DNA from: Spectribacter acetivorans
GTDB taxonomy: Bacteria > Pseudomonadota > Gammaproteobacteria > Nevskiales > Salinisphaeraceae
Direction: 5' to 3'
NCBI RefSeq assembly: GCF_031846305.1
Contig: NZ_JAVRHY010000001.1
Span: forward strand, 1-64,000
Length of the DNA: 64,000 bases
Shown: positions 43,091-51,517 of the stretch, piece after piece
Numbering within the stretch: position 1 is the stretch's first letter
How the letters are laid out: each line of letters starts with the position of its first letter
Notes under the pieces: generated by a model
Databases searched by the model: none
What the model was told of the DNA's origin: nothing
Seen by the model: only the letters and a program-made list of their open reading frames with translations
Program-made: the position numbers and the translations under genes

Positions 43091-43933
43091 GTGAAGATCG
43101 TCGTGATCATCGGGCACTGGAACAGCGGTTCGACGCTGCTGACCGAACTGCTGAGTCGGCATCCGGCGGCGCGTCCCGGTCGGGCGCGCCATCTGCCCAA
43201 TCGCGAGGAACGCCATACCCGGCGGCTGTTGCGTCAGCTGGCCAGGCGGCGCGGGAGTTGCCGTCGCCACGAGTGGTGCTATTACAACCGCCCGCAGCTC
43301 GACGAGGCGGAACTGGCCTGGTTCCGTGCCCGGCTGCTGCGCCGCCTGCGGCCGGGCAACGGCGGATTCGCGCTGATCAAGAACCCGTGGCTGCTTTACG
43401 GCCACGATCTGCTCACCCATGCGCTGGCCGGCCATGATGTGCGTTACGTCTACATCACGCGGCGCGGCGCGAATCAGGTCACGTCGTGGAATGCTTGGTT
43501 CTCGGAAGCCCGGGGCCTGGCCGAGGCGCGCGCTAATCTGATGGCGCGGGCACGGCTGTGGGTGGACGGCGTGGAGACCTATCGGCATGACTGGGCCGAG
43601 CGCGATGACTGCCTGGCGGTGCGCTACGAGGATCTGTGCCGCGAGCCGCTTGCTGCGCTCGATCGACTGGCCGAGTTCGCGGCGCTAAGGCCGTCCGTCT
43701 GGCGCCCGGCATTGCCGCGGGAATTCACCATCAGCGATGCCAAGTGGCAGGCGCTGCCGGACTGCTTTCGGGAAGAGATTCTGGGGATCACGGCCATCGC
43801 CCAAAGCTGGCTGGATGAACATGTCGCGCCCATCGATGCCGTGAGTCACGCTGGCGAGTGGCCGCGGAAAGATCATCCGGCGGTCAATCGCCCGCGGGTG
43901 TCGCCGCCTCTGGTGCCTCAGCCGTCCCGGTAG
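43091..43933 (+). CDS. Sulfotransferase-family protein
   Basis: 280 residues from GTG 43091 (GGGAG upstream). The PAPS 5'-phosphate-binding loop is recognisable as IIGHWNSGSTLLTELLSRHP. The 3'-phosphate-binding region is RYVYITRRGANQVTSWNAW, followed by ALRYEDLCREPL-type motif (LAVRYEDLCREPLAAL). It probably transfers sulfate from PAPS to an unknown acceptor. It stands alone between mfd and the agu genes, and its 3' end overlaps the convergent aguB end by 16 bp. Substrate not predictable. Confidence 0.72.
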   Translation: MKIVVIIGHWNSGSTLLTELLSRHPAARPGRARHLPNREERHTRRLLRQLARRRGSCRRHEWCYYNRPQLDEAELAWFRARLLRRLRPGNGGFALIKNPWLLYGHDLLTHALAGHDVRYVYITRRGANQVTSWNAWFSEARGLAEARANLMARARLWVDGVETYRHDWAERDDCLAVRYEDLCREPLAALDRLAEFAALRPSVWRPALPREFTISDAKWQALPDCFREEILGITAIAQSWLDEHVAPIDAVSHAGEWPRKDHPAVNRPRVSPPLVPQPSR

Positions 43934-44799
43934 CGCCGGGTCAGATCGTCATAGGCGTCGATCCGGCGATCCCGCAGGAACGGCCACATGCGGCGCAGCG
44001 ATTCGGTGCGGCCTGTGGGCAGGTCCACGATCAGCGTCTCCGCACCGTCGCCGGCCTCGGCGAGCAGGCCGCCCTGTGGATCGACCGCGAAGCTGGCGCC
44101 CCAGAAGCGGATACGCGCGTCGCCGTCGCCCTCCACGCCGACCCGGTTGCTGGCAACCACTGGCAGGTGATTGGCCACTGCGTGACCGCGCTGGACGGTC
44201 TGCCAGGCGAGGTGCTGCCGCGCGCGTTCGTCCGCGTCGTCGCGGTCATCCCAGCCGATGGCGCTGGGATAGATCAGCACCTCGGCCCCGGCCATCGCCA
44301 TCAGCCGCGCGGCTTCCGGGTACCACTGGTCCCAGCAAACCAGCACGCCCAGGCGGCCGACGCTGGTATTGATGGGCTCGAAGCCGAGATCGCCCGGGGT
44401 GAAATAGAACTTCTCGTAGAAGGCGGGATCGTCCGGGATGTGCATCTTGCGGTAGCGGCCGGCCAGCCGGCCGTCACGGTCGAGCACCACGGCGGTGTTG
44501 TGGAACAGCCCCGGGGCACGGCGCTCGAACAGCGAACCCACCACCACAATGCCGTTGTCGCGGGCGGCAGTGGCCAGTCGTTCGGTGGTGGGTCCGGGAA
44601 TCGGCTCCGCCAAGTCGAACTGGGCGGGATCCTCGACACGACAGAAGTAGGGATGGTTGTGCAATTCCGGCAGCACCACGAGCTGCGCGCCCGCCGCGGC
44701 GGCGCGCTCGATGCCGGCAATCGAGGCGGCCAGATTCACCTCGGCGTCGGGCAGGCAGGCGTGCTGGACGATACCGGTGCGCAGGATGGCTTCAGTCAT
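43918..44799 (-). CDS. aguB: N-carbamoylputrescine amidohydrolase
   Basis: 293 residues from ATG 44799. Nitrilase-superfamily catalytic triad: Glu in LVVLPELHNHPYF, Lys in GRYRKMHIPDDPAFYEKFYF, Cys in VLVCWDQWYPEAARLM. The AguB-type FTPGDLGFEPINT region is present. It converts N-carbamoylputrescine to putrescine, CO2 and ammonia. Its start overlaps the aguA stop by 8 bp, so the two enzymes of agmatine-to-putrescine conversion are coupled. Confidence 0.92.
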   Translation of the reverse strand: MTEAILRTGIVQHACLPDAEVNLAASIAGIERAAAAGAQLVVLPELHNHPYFCRVEDPAQFDLAEPIPGPTTERLATAARDNGIVVVGSLFERRAPGLFHNTAVVLDRDGRLAGRYRKMHIPDDPAFYEKFYFTPGDLGFEPINTSVGRLGVLVCWDQWYPEAARLMAMAGAEVLIYPSAIGWDDRDDADERARQHLAWQTVQRGHAVANHLPVVASNRVGVEGDGDARIRFWGASFAVDPQGGLLAEAGDGAETLIVDLPTGRTESLRRMWPFLRDRRIDAYDDLTRRYRDG

Positions 44800-45826
44800 G
44801 GTCGGGGGCCGCGGGTAGCTGCATGGCAGCGCAGTGAATGCCGCCATTTTGCCGGATCAGCGCCCGGCAATCGACGGGGATGATGCGTCGGTCCGGCAGG
44901 GCCGCGGCCAGCACCGCCCGGGCCACGGCATCGGCCGGGTCATCGAAGGCCGGCATCAGCACGCAACCGTTGGCAATCAGGAAGTTGGCGTAGCCGGCAG
45001 GCAGCCGATGGCCATCGTCGGGGTCGTGAATCGGCGCCGGCAGCGGCAGCTCATGTAATACGTAGGGCTGGCCCGAGCTATCGCGCAGCGTGGCCAGTTC
45101 ATCGGCCATGGTTTGCAGGGGCTGGTAGTGGTCGTCGCGGGAATCGTCGCAACCCTGATACACGATGCCGTTGCCGGGGACGAAGCGGGCCAGGGTGTCG
45201 ACATGCCCATCGGTGTCGTCGCCGATCAGTTCGCCGTGATCCAGCCAGTGAACGCGGTCCACGCCGAAGCAGTCGGCAAACAGCGCCTCGAAGGTCGCCT
45301 GATAGCTGCCGGGATTGCGGTTCTCACCGAGCAGGCAGCGGCGGGTGGTAAGCAGAGCGCCGCGGCCGTCCACTTCCAGGCTGCCGCCTTCCAGTACCAG
45401 CGTTTCGGCCTGATAGCTGACATCCCCGAGCCATCCGTCGGCCGCCAGTCGACGGGTGGCCTCGTCGTCGCGCCGGGCGGGGAACTTGCCGCCCCATCCG
45501 TCAAAACGGAAGTCCAGCGCGGTACGGCGGCTGTCACGGAACGTGGTGAGCGGGCCGTAATCCCGGATCCAGATGTCGTCCACGGGACAATCGATAAGGC
45601 TGATCGCGGGGTTGGCAGCAAGGTCGCGCCGTTGCTCGATGTCATGGCGCGCCTCCGGGTCGGGGGCCAGCAGCAGCACGGGCTGGCAGGTCGCCAGGGC
45701 GGAGGTCATCCGGGCATGCACGTCGCGCGCGTCAGCCAGACCATCGCCCCAGTCGCCGTCGGCACGCGGCCAGACGAGCAGGGTGGCGGCCTGCGGCGCC
45801 CATTCCGGCGGCAGGTAACCGGTCAC
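44792..45826 (-). CDS. aguA: Agmatine deiminase
   Basis: 344 residues of the peptidyl-arginine-deiminase-like family. DDIWIRDYGPLTTF carries the Asp/Arg substrate ligands, LEGGSLEVDGRGALLTT and GDDTDGHVDTLARF the catalytic Glu/His, and NGGIHCAAMQLP the nucleophile Cys near the C terminus. It converts agmatine to N-carbamoylputrescine, the substrate of AguB encoded just downstream. Together they supply putrescine without ornithine decarboxylase. Confidence 0.94.
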   Translation of the reverse strand: MTGYLPPEWAPQAATLLVWPRADGDWGDGLADARDVHARMTSALATCQPVLLLAPDPEARHDIEQRRDLAANPAISLIDCPVDDIWIRDYGPLTTFRDSRRTALDFRFDGWGGKFPARRDDEATRRLAADGWLGDVSYQAETLVLEGGSLEVDGRGALLTTRRCLLGENRNPGSYQATFEALFADCFGVDRVHWLDHGELIGDDTDGHVDTLARFVPGNGIVYQGCDDSRDDHYQPLQTMADELATLRDSSGQPYVLHELPLPAPIHDPDDGHRLPAGYANFLIANGCVLMPAFDDPADAVARAVLAAALPDRRIIPVDCRALIRQNGGIHCAAMQLPAAPDHD

Positions 45827-45833
45827 GCGCGAA

Positions 45834-46184
45834 TCAGCGCCCGCTGGCGAGTTCGTCGCGGTGGCGGATGGTGGGGAAATCCCCCGGGATCACCGCATGC
45901 AGCACCCGGTCGTGTTCGAAGAACACCCGGAAATCGGCATAGTCCCAGCGGGTGATCGGCGGGTCGCCCACCGCCGGATGTCGACGTGCCGGCGCGCCGA
46001 AGCGCTCACGCACCGTCTGCATGGAGACGCCGCGACCCGGCAACGTCGGCGGCTGCGCGTTGTCAGAGCCACCGGGTACCGCGACCACGGTGCCGGTGGT
46101 GGTTGACGCGGGCGGCTGGGCAACCGCCCACGGCGCGGTCGCCAGGCCGCCTACACCGATCAGTAACAACACGAGAATTCGCAT
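45834..46184 (-). CDS. Small conserved periplasmic protein of unknown function
   Basis: 116 residues from ATG 46184 (GAGGTG just upstream). Signal peptide MRILVLLLIGVGGLATAPWA-VAQ, then a compact domain: VSMQTVRERFGAPARRHPAV followed by PITRWDYADFRVFFEHDRVL. The repeated aromatic/charged pattern (RFGAP..ITRWDY..VFFE..VLHAVI) looks like a conserved family that I associate with hypothetical envelope proteins, reminiscent of BamE/SmpA-type folds, but no function can be assigned. Divergent from lolC and only 7 bp downstream of it on the same strand as aguA. Confidence 0.7.
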   Translation of the reverse strand: MRILVLLLIGVGGLATAPWAVAQPPASTTTGTVVAVPGGSDNAQPPTLPGRGVSMQTVRERFGAPARRHPAVGDPPITRWDYADFRVFFEHDRVLHAVIPGDFPTIRHRDELASGR

Positions 46185-46252
46185 CACCTCATGAATATAC
46201 CACTGCGGTTCGCGCCCGGGGCGGCCCGCGCCTGCGGCGATGGCGTCACCTG

Positions 46253-46261
46253 TGCTTAAAT
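46253..46261 (+). promoter_or_regulatory. Extended -10 promoter of the lol operon
   Basis: TGC-TTAAAT at 46253-46261 followed by GCGCGGCC and ATG 46270, so transcription would begin at or within a base or two of the start codon. No good -35 is seen. The discriminator closely resembles those preceding cysM and yceD. Confidence 0.35.
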
Positions 46262-46269
46262 GCGCGGCC

Positions 46270-47520
46270 ATGTTGCGTCCCCTCGAACTGCACCTCGGTC
46301 TCCGGTACACCCGGGCCAAGCGGCGGAACCATTTCATCTCCTTCATATCGGCCATTTCCATGGGCGGTATAGCGCTGGCCGTGCTGCTTCTGATCACGGT
46401 GCTGTCGGTGATGAACGGTTTCGAAACCGAACTGCGCGACCGCATTCTGGGCATGGCATCGCATGTGACGGTCAGCGGCAGCGACGGGGTGATCGAGGAC
46501 TGGCCCACGGTGGCCGATCAGGTCCGCGGGCAAGGTGACGGTATTGCCGGCGTGGCGCCGTTCGTCAGCGGCGAGGGGATGCTGCGTTCCGGCCGTGATA
46601 TGAGCGGCACGCTGATCCGCGGTGTGCTCCCCGAAGAGGAAACCGCCGTCTCGGAAGTCAGCACCCACATGACGGCGGGATCGCTGGCGGCGCTGAAGGC
46701 CGGCGAGTACGGCATCGTGCTGGGCGCCGAACTGGCGCGCATGCTGGGTGTGGGCATGGACGACACCGTGGACCTGATGATTCCCCAGGCCACCACCACG
46801 CCGGCGGGTATCGTGCCCCGGTTCCGGCGTTTCACGGTGGTGGGGATGTTCGAGGTCGGCATGTACGAATACGACCGCGGCATGGTGATGATCCACATGC
46901 GCGATGCCGCCCGGCTCTACCGCATGGGCGACGGGGCCACCGGCGTGCGCCTGAAGCTGGACGACATGTTCGATGCCCCGCGGGTCAGCGACCGGTTGCA
47001 GGGCCGGCTGCCGCCGGGGCTGCGGATTTCCGACTGGACGCGCCAGCACGCCAGCTTCTTCCACGCCATCGCCACCGAGAAGACGGTGATGTTCATCATC
47101 CTGTCGCTGATCATCGCGGTGGCGGCATTCAACATCGTGTCGATGCTGGTAATGCTGGTCACCGACAAGCAGGGCGACATCGCCATTCTGCGCACCCTCG
47201 GGCTGAGCCCGCGCTCGGTGATGGCGATCTTCGTGATCCAGGGCAGCCTGATCGGCGTGATCGGCACGGTGATCGGGGTGTTCCTCGGGGTCTTGCTGTC
47301 GCTGAATATCGAGAACATCGTGCCCCTGATCGAGCGTCTGCTCAGCACCGACTTATTGTCCGCGGATGTTTATTACATCAGTCAGTTGCGCGGTGAACTT
47401 CATCTCGAGGATGTGATTCAGGTATCGATACTGACGCTGGTGCTGAGTTTCCTGTCCACACTCTATCCGGCCTGGCGTGCGGCCCGGGTGCAGCCGGCGG
47501 AGGCACTGCGTTATGAGTGA
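46270..47520 (+). CDS. Lipoprotein-releasing ABC transporter permease (LolC/LolF-type)
   Basis: 416 residues from ATG 46270 (MLRPLELHLGLRYTRAKRRN). Four transmembrane helices: one near residues 20-45 (FISFISAISMGGIALAVLLL), a large periplasmic domain, then three in the C-terminal 150 residues (FIILSLIIAVAAFNIVSMLV etc.), ending in the MacB/FtsX-like YPAWRAARVQPAEALRYE. It extracts lipoproteins from the inner membrane and hands them to LolA, powered by LolD. Only one permease gene accompanies lolD, so it may form a LolF homodimer rather than LolC/LolE. GTG or earlier ATG 46240 is possible but unsupported. Confidence 0.9.
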   Translation: MLRPLELHLGLRYTRAKRRNHFISFISAISMGGIALAVLLLITVLSVMNGFETELRDRILGMASHVTVSGSDGVIEDWPTVADQVRGQGDGIAGVAPFVSGEGMLRSGRDMSGTLIRGVLPEEETAVSEVSTHMTAGSLAALKAGEYGIVLGAELARMLGVGMDDTVDLMIPQATTTPAGIVPRFRRFTVVGMFEVGMYEYDRGMVMIHMRDAARLYRMGDGATGVRLKLDDMFDAPRVSDRLQGRLPPGLRISDWTRQHASFFHAIATEKTVMFIILSLIIAVAAFNIVSMLVMLVTDKQGDIAILRTLGLSPRSVMAIFVIQGSLIGVIGTVIGVFLGVLLSLNIENIVPLIERLLSTDLLSADVYYISQLRGELHLEDVIQVSILTLVLSFLSTLYPAWRAARVQPAEALRYE

Positions 47521-48202
47521 TGACGTCGCGGTCGCCTGCACAGGTCTGGGCAAGGTTTTCGATGAGGTCCAGGCCCCGATTCGGGTGCTGGATAACGTGT
47601 CGCTGGAGGTGGCGCGCGGCCAGTGCGTGGCGATCGTGGGAGCGTCCGGCTCGGGCAAGAGCACGCTGCTGCATCTGCTCGGCGGGCTGGATCAGCCCAC
47701 CGAAGGGCGGGTACAGGTGGGCGGCCACGACATGACCGCGCTGTCGGATGCCGAGCGCGGTCGGCTGCGCAATCGGCAGTTGGGCTTCATCTACCAGTTT
47801 CATCATTTGCTGCCCGAATTCACCGCGGTGGAAAACGTGGCCATGCCGCTGCTGGTGCGGCGCGAACCCGCGGCGCAGGCCTATGCCGCGGCCGAGCAGG
47901 TGCTGGACCGGGTGGGGCTGGGCAAGCGACTAACCCACAAGCCGTCGGAGCTTTCGGGCGGTGAACGGCAACGCGCCGCCGTGGCGCGGGCCCTGGTCAC
48001 CCGGCCCGCCTGCATTCTGGCGGACGAACCGACCGGCAACCTCGACCACCGCACGGCGGTGGTAGTGTTCGAGCAGATGCTCGAACTCAACCGCGAACTC
48101 GGGACCAGTCTGGTCATGGCCACCCATGACCGTAGTCTTGCGGGCCGTACGGACCGGATATGGGCGCTGGAGGACGGCAGGCTGGGTCCGCCCGAGGACT
48201 GA
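47513..48202 (+). CDS. lolD: Lipoprotein-releasing ABC transporter ATPase LolD
   Basis: 229 residues from ATG 47513, overlapping the permease stop. Walker A GASGSGKSTLLHLLGGLD, Q-loop FIYQFHHLLPEF, ABC signature ELSGGERQRAAVARAL, Walker B CILADEPTGNLD, and the H-loop MATHDRSLA. The LolD-characteristic FIYQFHHLLPEFTA is present. It energises release of outer-membrane lipoproteins. Its 3' end overlaps the comEC start region. Confidence 0.95.
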   Translation: MSDDVAVACTGLGKVFDEVQAPIRVLDNVSLEVARGQCVAIVGASGSGKSTLLHLLGGLDQPTEGRVQVGGHDMTALSDAERGRLRNRQLGFIYQFHHLLPEFTAVENVAMPLLVRREPAAQAYAAAEQVLDRVGLGKRLTHKPSELSGGERQRAAVARALVTRPACILADEPTGNLDHRTAVVVFEQMLELNRELGTSLVMATHDRSLAGRTDRIWALEDGRLGPPED

Positions 48203-50496
48203 CCGGCGCCCGCGACGTCCGCCTGCTGGCGCTGGCCTTTCTGGCTGGTGTGCTGGCTGTCCACCAACTGGCCACGCTGCCGCCTCTGTGGCTGCCGGCA
48301 ATGCTGTTGTTGCCGGGCCTGGTCCGCTGGCCCGGCCACGCCATCTGGCTGGCGGCGGTGCTGGGTGCGGGCTGGACCATCATTGACGCCGACAAGCGCC
48401 TGACGGCCCGGCTACCGGTGGCCGCGGAGGGCGAGACCCGAACCCTGACCGGCCGCGTCGCATCGCTGCCCGAACGCGATGCCATCCGCACGCGCTTCGT
48501 ACTCGAATCCGACGCCGATCCCGCCCGTGCCCGCCTGGCCTGGTACGGCGAGCATCCGCCATTGCGGGCGGGCGACTGCTGGCGGGTCACGGCCCGGCTG
48601 TCGGTGCCCCAGGGGTCGGCCAATCCGGGCAGTTTCGATTACGAGGCCTGGCTGTGGCGGCAGCATCTGCATGCCACCGGTTATGTGGATTCGGCACGGC
48701 GCTGTGACGCCGACGCGCCGTGGTCGGTCAACCGCTGGCGCCAGGCGGCCAGCGAGCAGCTGGCGGCGGCGCTGGATGCAGGTATCGGCGCAGCGCTGAT
48801 CCGGGGGCTCACCCTGGGGGATCGCTCGGCCTTGACGGACGCGGACTGGCAGGTATTACGCCGCACTGGTACCAGCCATCTGATGGCCATTTCCGGGCTA
48901 CATATCGGGTTGCTGGCGACGCTGGTGTTTCTGGCGTTGCGCGGGGTTTTGCCCTGGCTGCCGCCGGCAGGCATGAATCCGCCGGTGCTGACCCTGGCGG
49001 CGCTCGGCAGCGGGCTGGCGGCCCTGGGTTATGCCGCCTTCGCCGGTTTCGCGCTGCCCACCCAGCGGGCGCTGCTGATGGTGGCGGTGGTGCTGGTCGC
49101 ACTGGTACTGCGGCGCCCGGTGCTGCCGTCCCGGGTGCTGGCCCTGGCCGGTCTGGCGGTTCTAATCCGCGACCCGGCAGCGGTGCTGGCGCCCGGTTTC
49201 TGGCTGTCGTTCGCGGCGGTGGCCTGGATTCTCTACCTGTTGCGTGGACGGCTCGGAAGCGGCGGCTGGCGTCGCTGGCTGTGGTGGCAGCCGGCGCTGG
49301 TGCTGGCGCTAACGCCCCTGACGTTGTTCTGGTTCGGCCAGGCGTCGATTGTGGCGCCGCTGGCCAATGCGATCCTGATTCCGGCGTTCGGGGTGGTGGT
49401 GCCGGCAGTCCTGGGTGCAGCCGCTCTGACGCTAGTCTGGCCCGGGGTGGGGGCGCCGCTGCTGCGTCTGGTCGAGGGGGCGCTGGCAACCGGCTGGCAG
49501 GGTCTGGCGTGGTTGGCCGAGCTGCCGGTAGCACAGGTTTCGCTGGCGCCGCCGTCGGCCTGGGCGCTGTTGGTGGCAGTGGCCGGACTGGCATTGTGGC
49601 TGGCGCCACGCGGTATCCCTGCCCGGTGGCTCGGGGTCATCGGGCTGCTGCCACTGCTGGCGGCGCCGCCAACTCCGGCGCCCGGCGCGTTCGGCCTGAC
49701 CGTACTGGATGTGGGGCAGGGGTTGTCCGCGGTGGTGCGAACCGCCGACCATACGCTGCTGTTCGATGCCGGGCCGCGTTATCGGTCCGGGTTCGATACC
49801 GGCCGGGCACTGGTGCTTCCGTATCTGAAATCGCGAGGTATTGGCCGGCTGGACCGCGTGGTGATCAGCCACGGGGATATCGATCATCGTGGCGGGTGGC
49901 CGGCGATCCGGTCGGCGATGCCGGTGGGACAGGCGTTGGGGGCGGCGACGGATCGTCCCTGTCTGGCGGGGCAGAGCTGGCGCTGGGACGGCGTCGACTT
50001 CAGGATGCTGCATCCGGCGACGCCGGGCGGCGAGGATAACGACGGCTCCTGCGTGCTGCGGATTTCGGGGGCCGGCGGGTCCGTGTTGCTGACCGGCGAT
50101 ATCGAGGCCTCGTCGGAGCAGGCGCTGCTGGATCGTGAAGCCGAGGGGCTGGCGGCCGATATCCTGGTTGTGCCCCATCACGGCAGTAACAGCTCCTCCA
50201 CCGGCGCTTTCGTGCAGGCGGCCGCGCCGGCATTCGCGGTGGTGCCGGCCGGCTGGCGCAATCGGTGGGGATTTCCGGACCCGGCGGTGGTGGCGCGCTA
50301 TCGGCAGGCCGATGCCCGGGTGCTGCATACGGGCCGGGTGGGGGCGGTGCGATTCGATTTGCGGCCGGGCGAAGCGGTGGATGTCAGCCGCTGGCGTCTC
50401 CGCTATCGGCGGTTCTGGCATCGCCCGGTATGCGGCTCGGCTGGTCGCGCCGGGTCCGGGTCACTATCATGCGTGCAACCGGAAGAGGGACGATAA
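48160..50496 (+). CDS. DNA internalisation protein ComEC/Rec2
   Basis: 778 residues if read from ATG 48160, which overlaps lolD by 43 bp; CTG 48199, at the lolD stop, is an alternative. N-terminal membrane helices and an OB-like segment, the Competence domain with many transmembrane helices (about residues 215-500, starting GTSHLMAISGLHIGLLATLV), and a C-terminal metallo-beta-lactamase domain (VLDVGQGLSAVV, HGDIDHRGGW, VPHHGSNSSST). It forms the inner-membrane DNA uptake channel; the lactamase domain may degrade one strand. Suggests competence potential if type IV pili exist elsewhere. Confidence 0.92.
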   Translation: MGAGGRQAGSARGLTGARDVRLLALAFLAGVLAVHQLATLPPLWLPAMLLLPGLVRWPGHAIWLAAVLGAGWTIIDADKRLTARLPVAAEGETRTLTGRVASLPERDAIRTRFVLESDADPARARLAWYGEHPPLRAGDCWRVTARLSVPQGSANPGSFDYEAWLWRQHLHATGYVDSARRCDADAPWSVNRWRQAASEQLAAALDAGIGAALIRGLTLGDRSALTDADWQVLRRTGTSHLMAISGLHIGLLATLVFLALRGVLPWLPPAGMNPPVLTLAALGSGLAALGYAAFAGFALPTQRALLMVAVVLVALVLRRPVLPSRVLALAGLAVLIRDPAAVLAPGFWLSFAAVAWILYLLRGRLGSGGWRRWLWWQPALVLALTPLTLFWFGQASIVAPLANAILIPAFGVVVPAVLGAAALTLVWPGVGAPLLRLVEGALATGWQGLAWLAELPVAQVSLAPPSAWALLVAVAGLALWLAPRGIPARWLGVIGLLPLLAAPPTPAPGAFGLTVLDVGQGLSAVVRTADHTLLFDAGPRYRSGFDTGRALVLPYLKSRGIGRLDRVVISHGDIDHRGGWPAIRSAMPVGQALGAATDRPCLAGQSWRWDGVDFRMLHPATPGGEDNDGSCVLRISGAGGSVLLTGDIEASSEQALLDREAEGLAADILVVPHHGSNSSSTGAFVQAAAPAFAVVPAGWRNRWGFPDPAVVARYRQADARVLHTGRVGAVRFDLRPGEAVDVSRWRLRYRRFWHRPVCGSAGRAGSGSLSCVQPEEGR

Positions 50497-50498
50497 CG

Positions 50499-51107
50499 AT
50501 GTGGGAACTGGTGGTCGCCGGGGGGTGGGTGATGCTGCCCCTGCTGCTGTGCTCGATCGGCGCGCTGGCAATCGGGCTGGAGCGGGCCTGGGCGCTGCGC
50601 GTGTCGCTGGTGCTACCGGCCCGCATCGATCAGCGGCTGGATTCGCTGGCCGCCCGGCCACTCAGCGCCGGCGAACTGAAATCCCTGCACGAGGACAGCC
50701 CGCTGGGGCGCATTCTGGCGGCCGGCCTGGCCGTGCGTGGTGACGACCCGCGCGTCATCCGGGAACGCATCGAGGAGGCCGGCCGCGAGGTCGTGCACGA
50801 GCTGGAGCGCTATCTCAACACCCTGGGCACGATTGCCGCGATTGCGCCGCTGCTGGGGCTACTGGGGACGGTGATCGGCATGATCAAGGTATTCGCGGCC
50901 ATCACCGCGGCCGGGGTGGGGGATGCCCAGCCGCTAGCCGGGGGCATTTCGGAGGCGTTGCTGACCACCGCCGCCGGCCTGTGCGTGGCAATTCCCGCGC
51001 TGGTGCTCTACCGGACCCTGCGCGGCCGGGTCGATGACCTGGTGATGCGCATGGAAACCCGCGCGATCCGCCTGGCGGACCGTCTCGGCGCGCCGGCCCC
51101 CGCGTGA
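50499..51107 (+). CDS. MotA/TolQ/ExbB proton channel family protein
   Basis: 202 residues from ATG 50499 (AGAGGGA upstream). Three transmembrane helices: about 8-30, 110-135 (IAAIAPLLGLLGTVIGMIKV) and 155-178 (ALLTTAAGLCVAIPALVLYR). The GLLGTVxGMI motif is diagnostic. It uses proton flow to energise an outer-membrane process with the ExbD-like protein that follows. No tonB/tolA is present; in Pseudomonas a homologous pair occupies the same comEC-msbA/lpxK position. Confidence 0.9.
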   Translation: MWELVVAGGWVMLPLLLCSIGALAIGLERAWALRVSLVLPARIDQRLDSLAARPLSAGELKSLHEDSPLGRILAAGLAVRGDDPRVIRERIEEAGREVVHELERYLNTLGTIAAIAPLLGLLGTVIGMIKVFAAITAAGVGDAQPLAGGISEALLTTAAGLCVAIPALVLYRTLRGRVDDLVMRMETRAIRLADRLGAPAPA

Positions 51108-51517
51108 AGCTCGCCCGCCGCCGGCTGGAAGAGCCCCAGATCGGGCTGACGCCGCTGATCGACGTGGTGTTCCTGTTGCTGATCTTCTTCATGGTGACCA
51201 CCACATTCGTCGAGGACGCCGGCCTGACCCTGCAACTGCCTATTGCCGGGGCGCAGCCGGTCGAAAGTGACAGGTTGCCGGAAGTGGTGGTGGACGCCGG
51301 CGGCAATCCCCATGTCGACGGCCATCGCCTGGCCAGCCGCGAGGCCCTGACCGCGGCGCTTGCGGACATGGCGGATCGGTCGCAGGCGCTGCGGGTGCGG
51401 GCCGATGCCCGGGCCAGCCATCAAAGCGTGGTGACCGTGATGGACGCGGCTGCGGCAGCCGGTTTCGGCCGCATTGACATCGCCACCCAGCCGCAGCCAT
51501 CGGACGACGCGTCATGA
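51104..51517 (+). CDS. ExbD/TolR family protein
   Basis: 137 residues from GTG 51104, overlapping the ExbB-like stop by 4 bp. A single N-terminal transmembrane helix with the proton-carrying Asp in GLTPLIDVVFLLLIFFMVTT, then a periplasmic domain ending in the ExbD-type VVTVMDAAAAAGFGRIDIAT. Forms the proton-driven motor with the preceding protein. Overlaps msbA by 4 bp, which hints at a role in lipid A/LPS or outer-membrane maintenance, though that is inference. Confidence 0.9.
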   Translation: MKLARRRLEEPQIGLTPLIDVVFLLLIFFMVTTTFVEDAGLTLQLPIAGAQPVESDRLPEVVVDAGGNPHVDGHRLASREALTAALADMADRSQALRVRADARASHQSVVTVMDAAAAAGFGRIDIATQPQPSDDAS

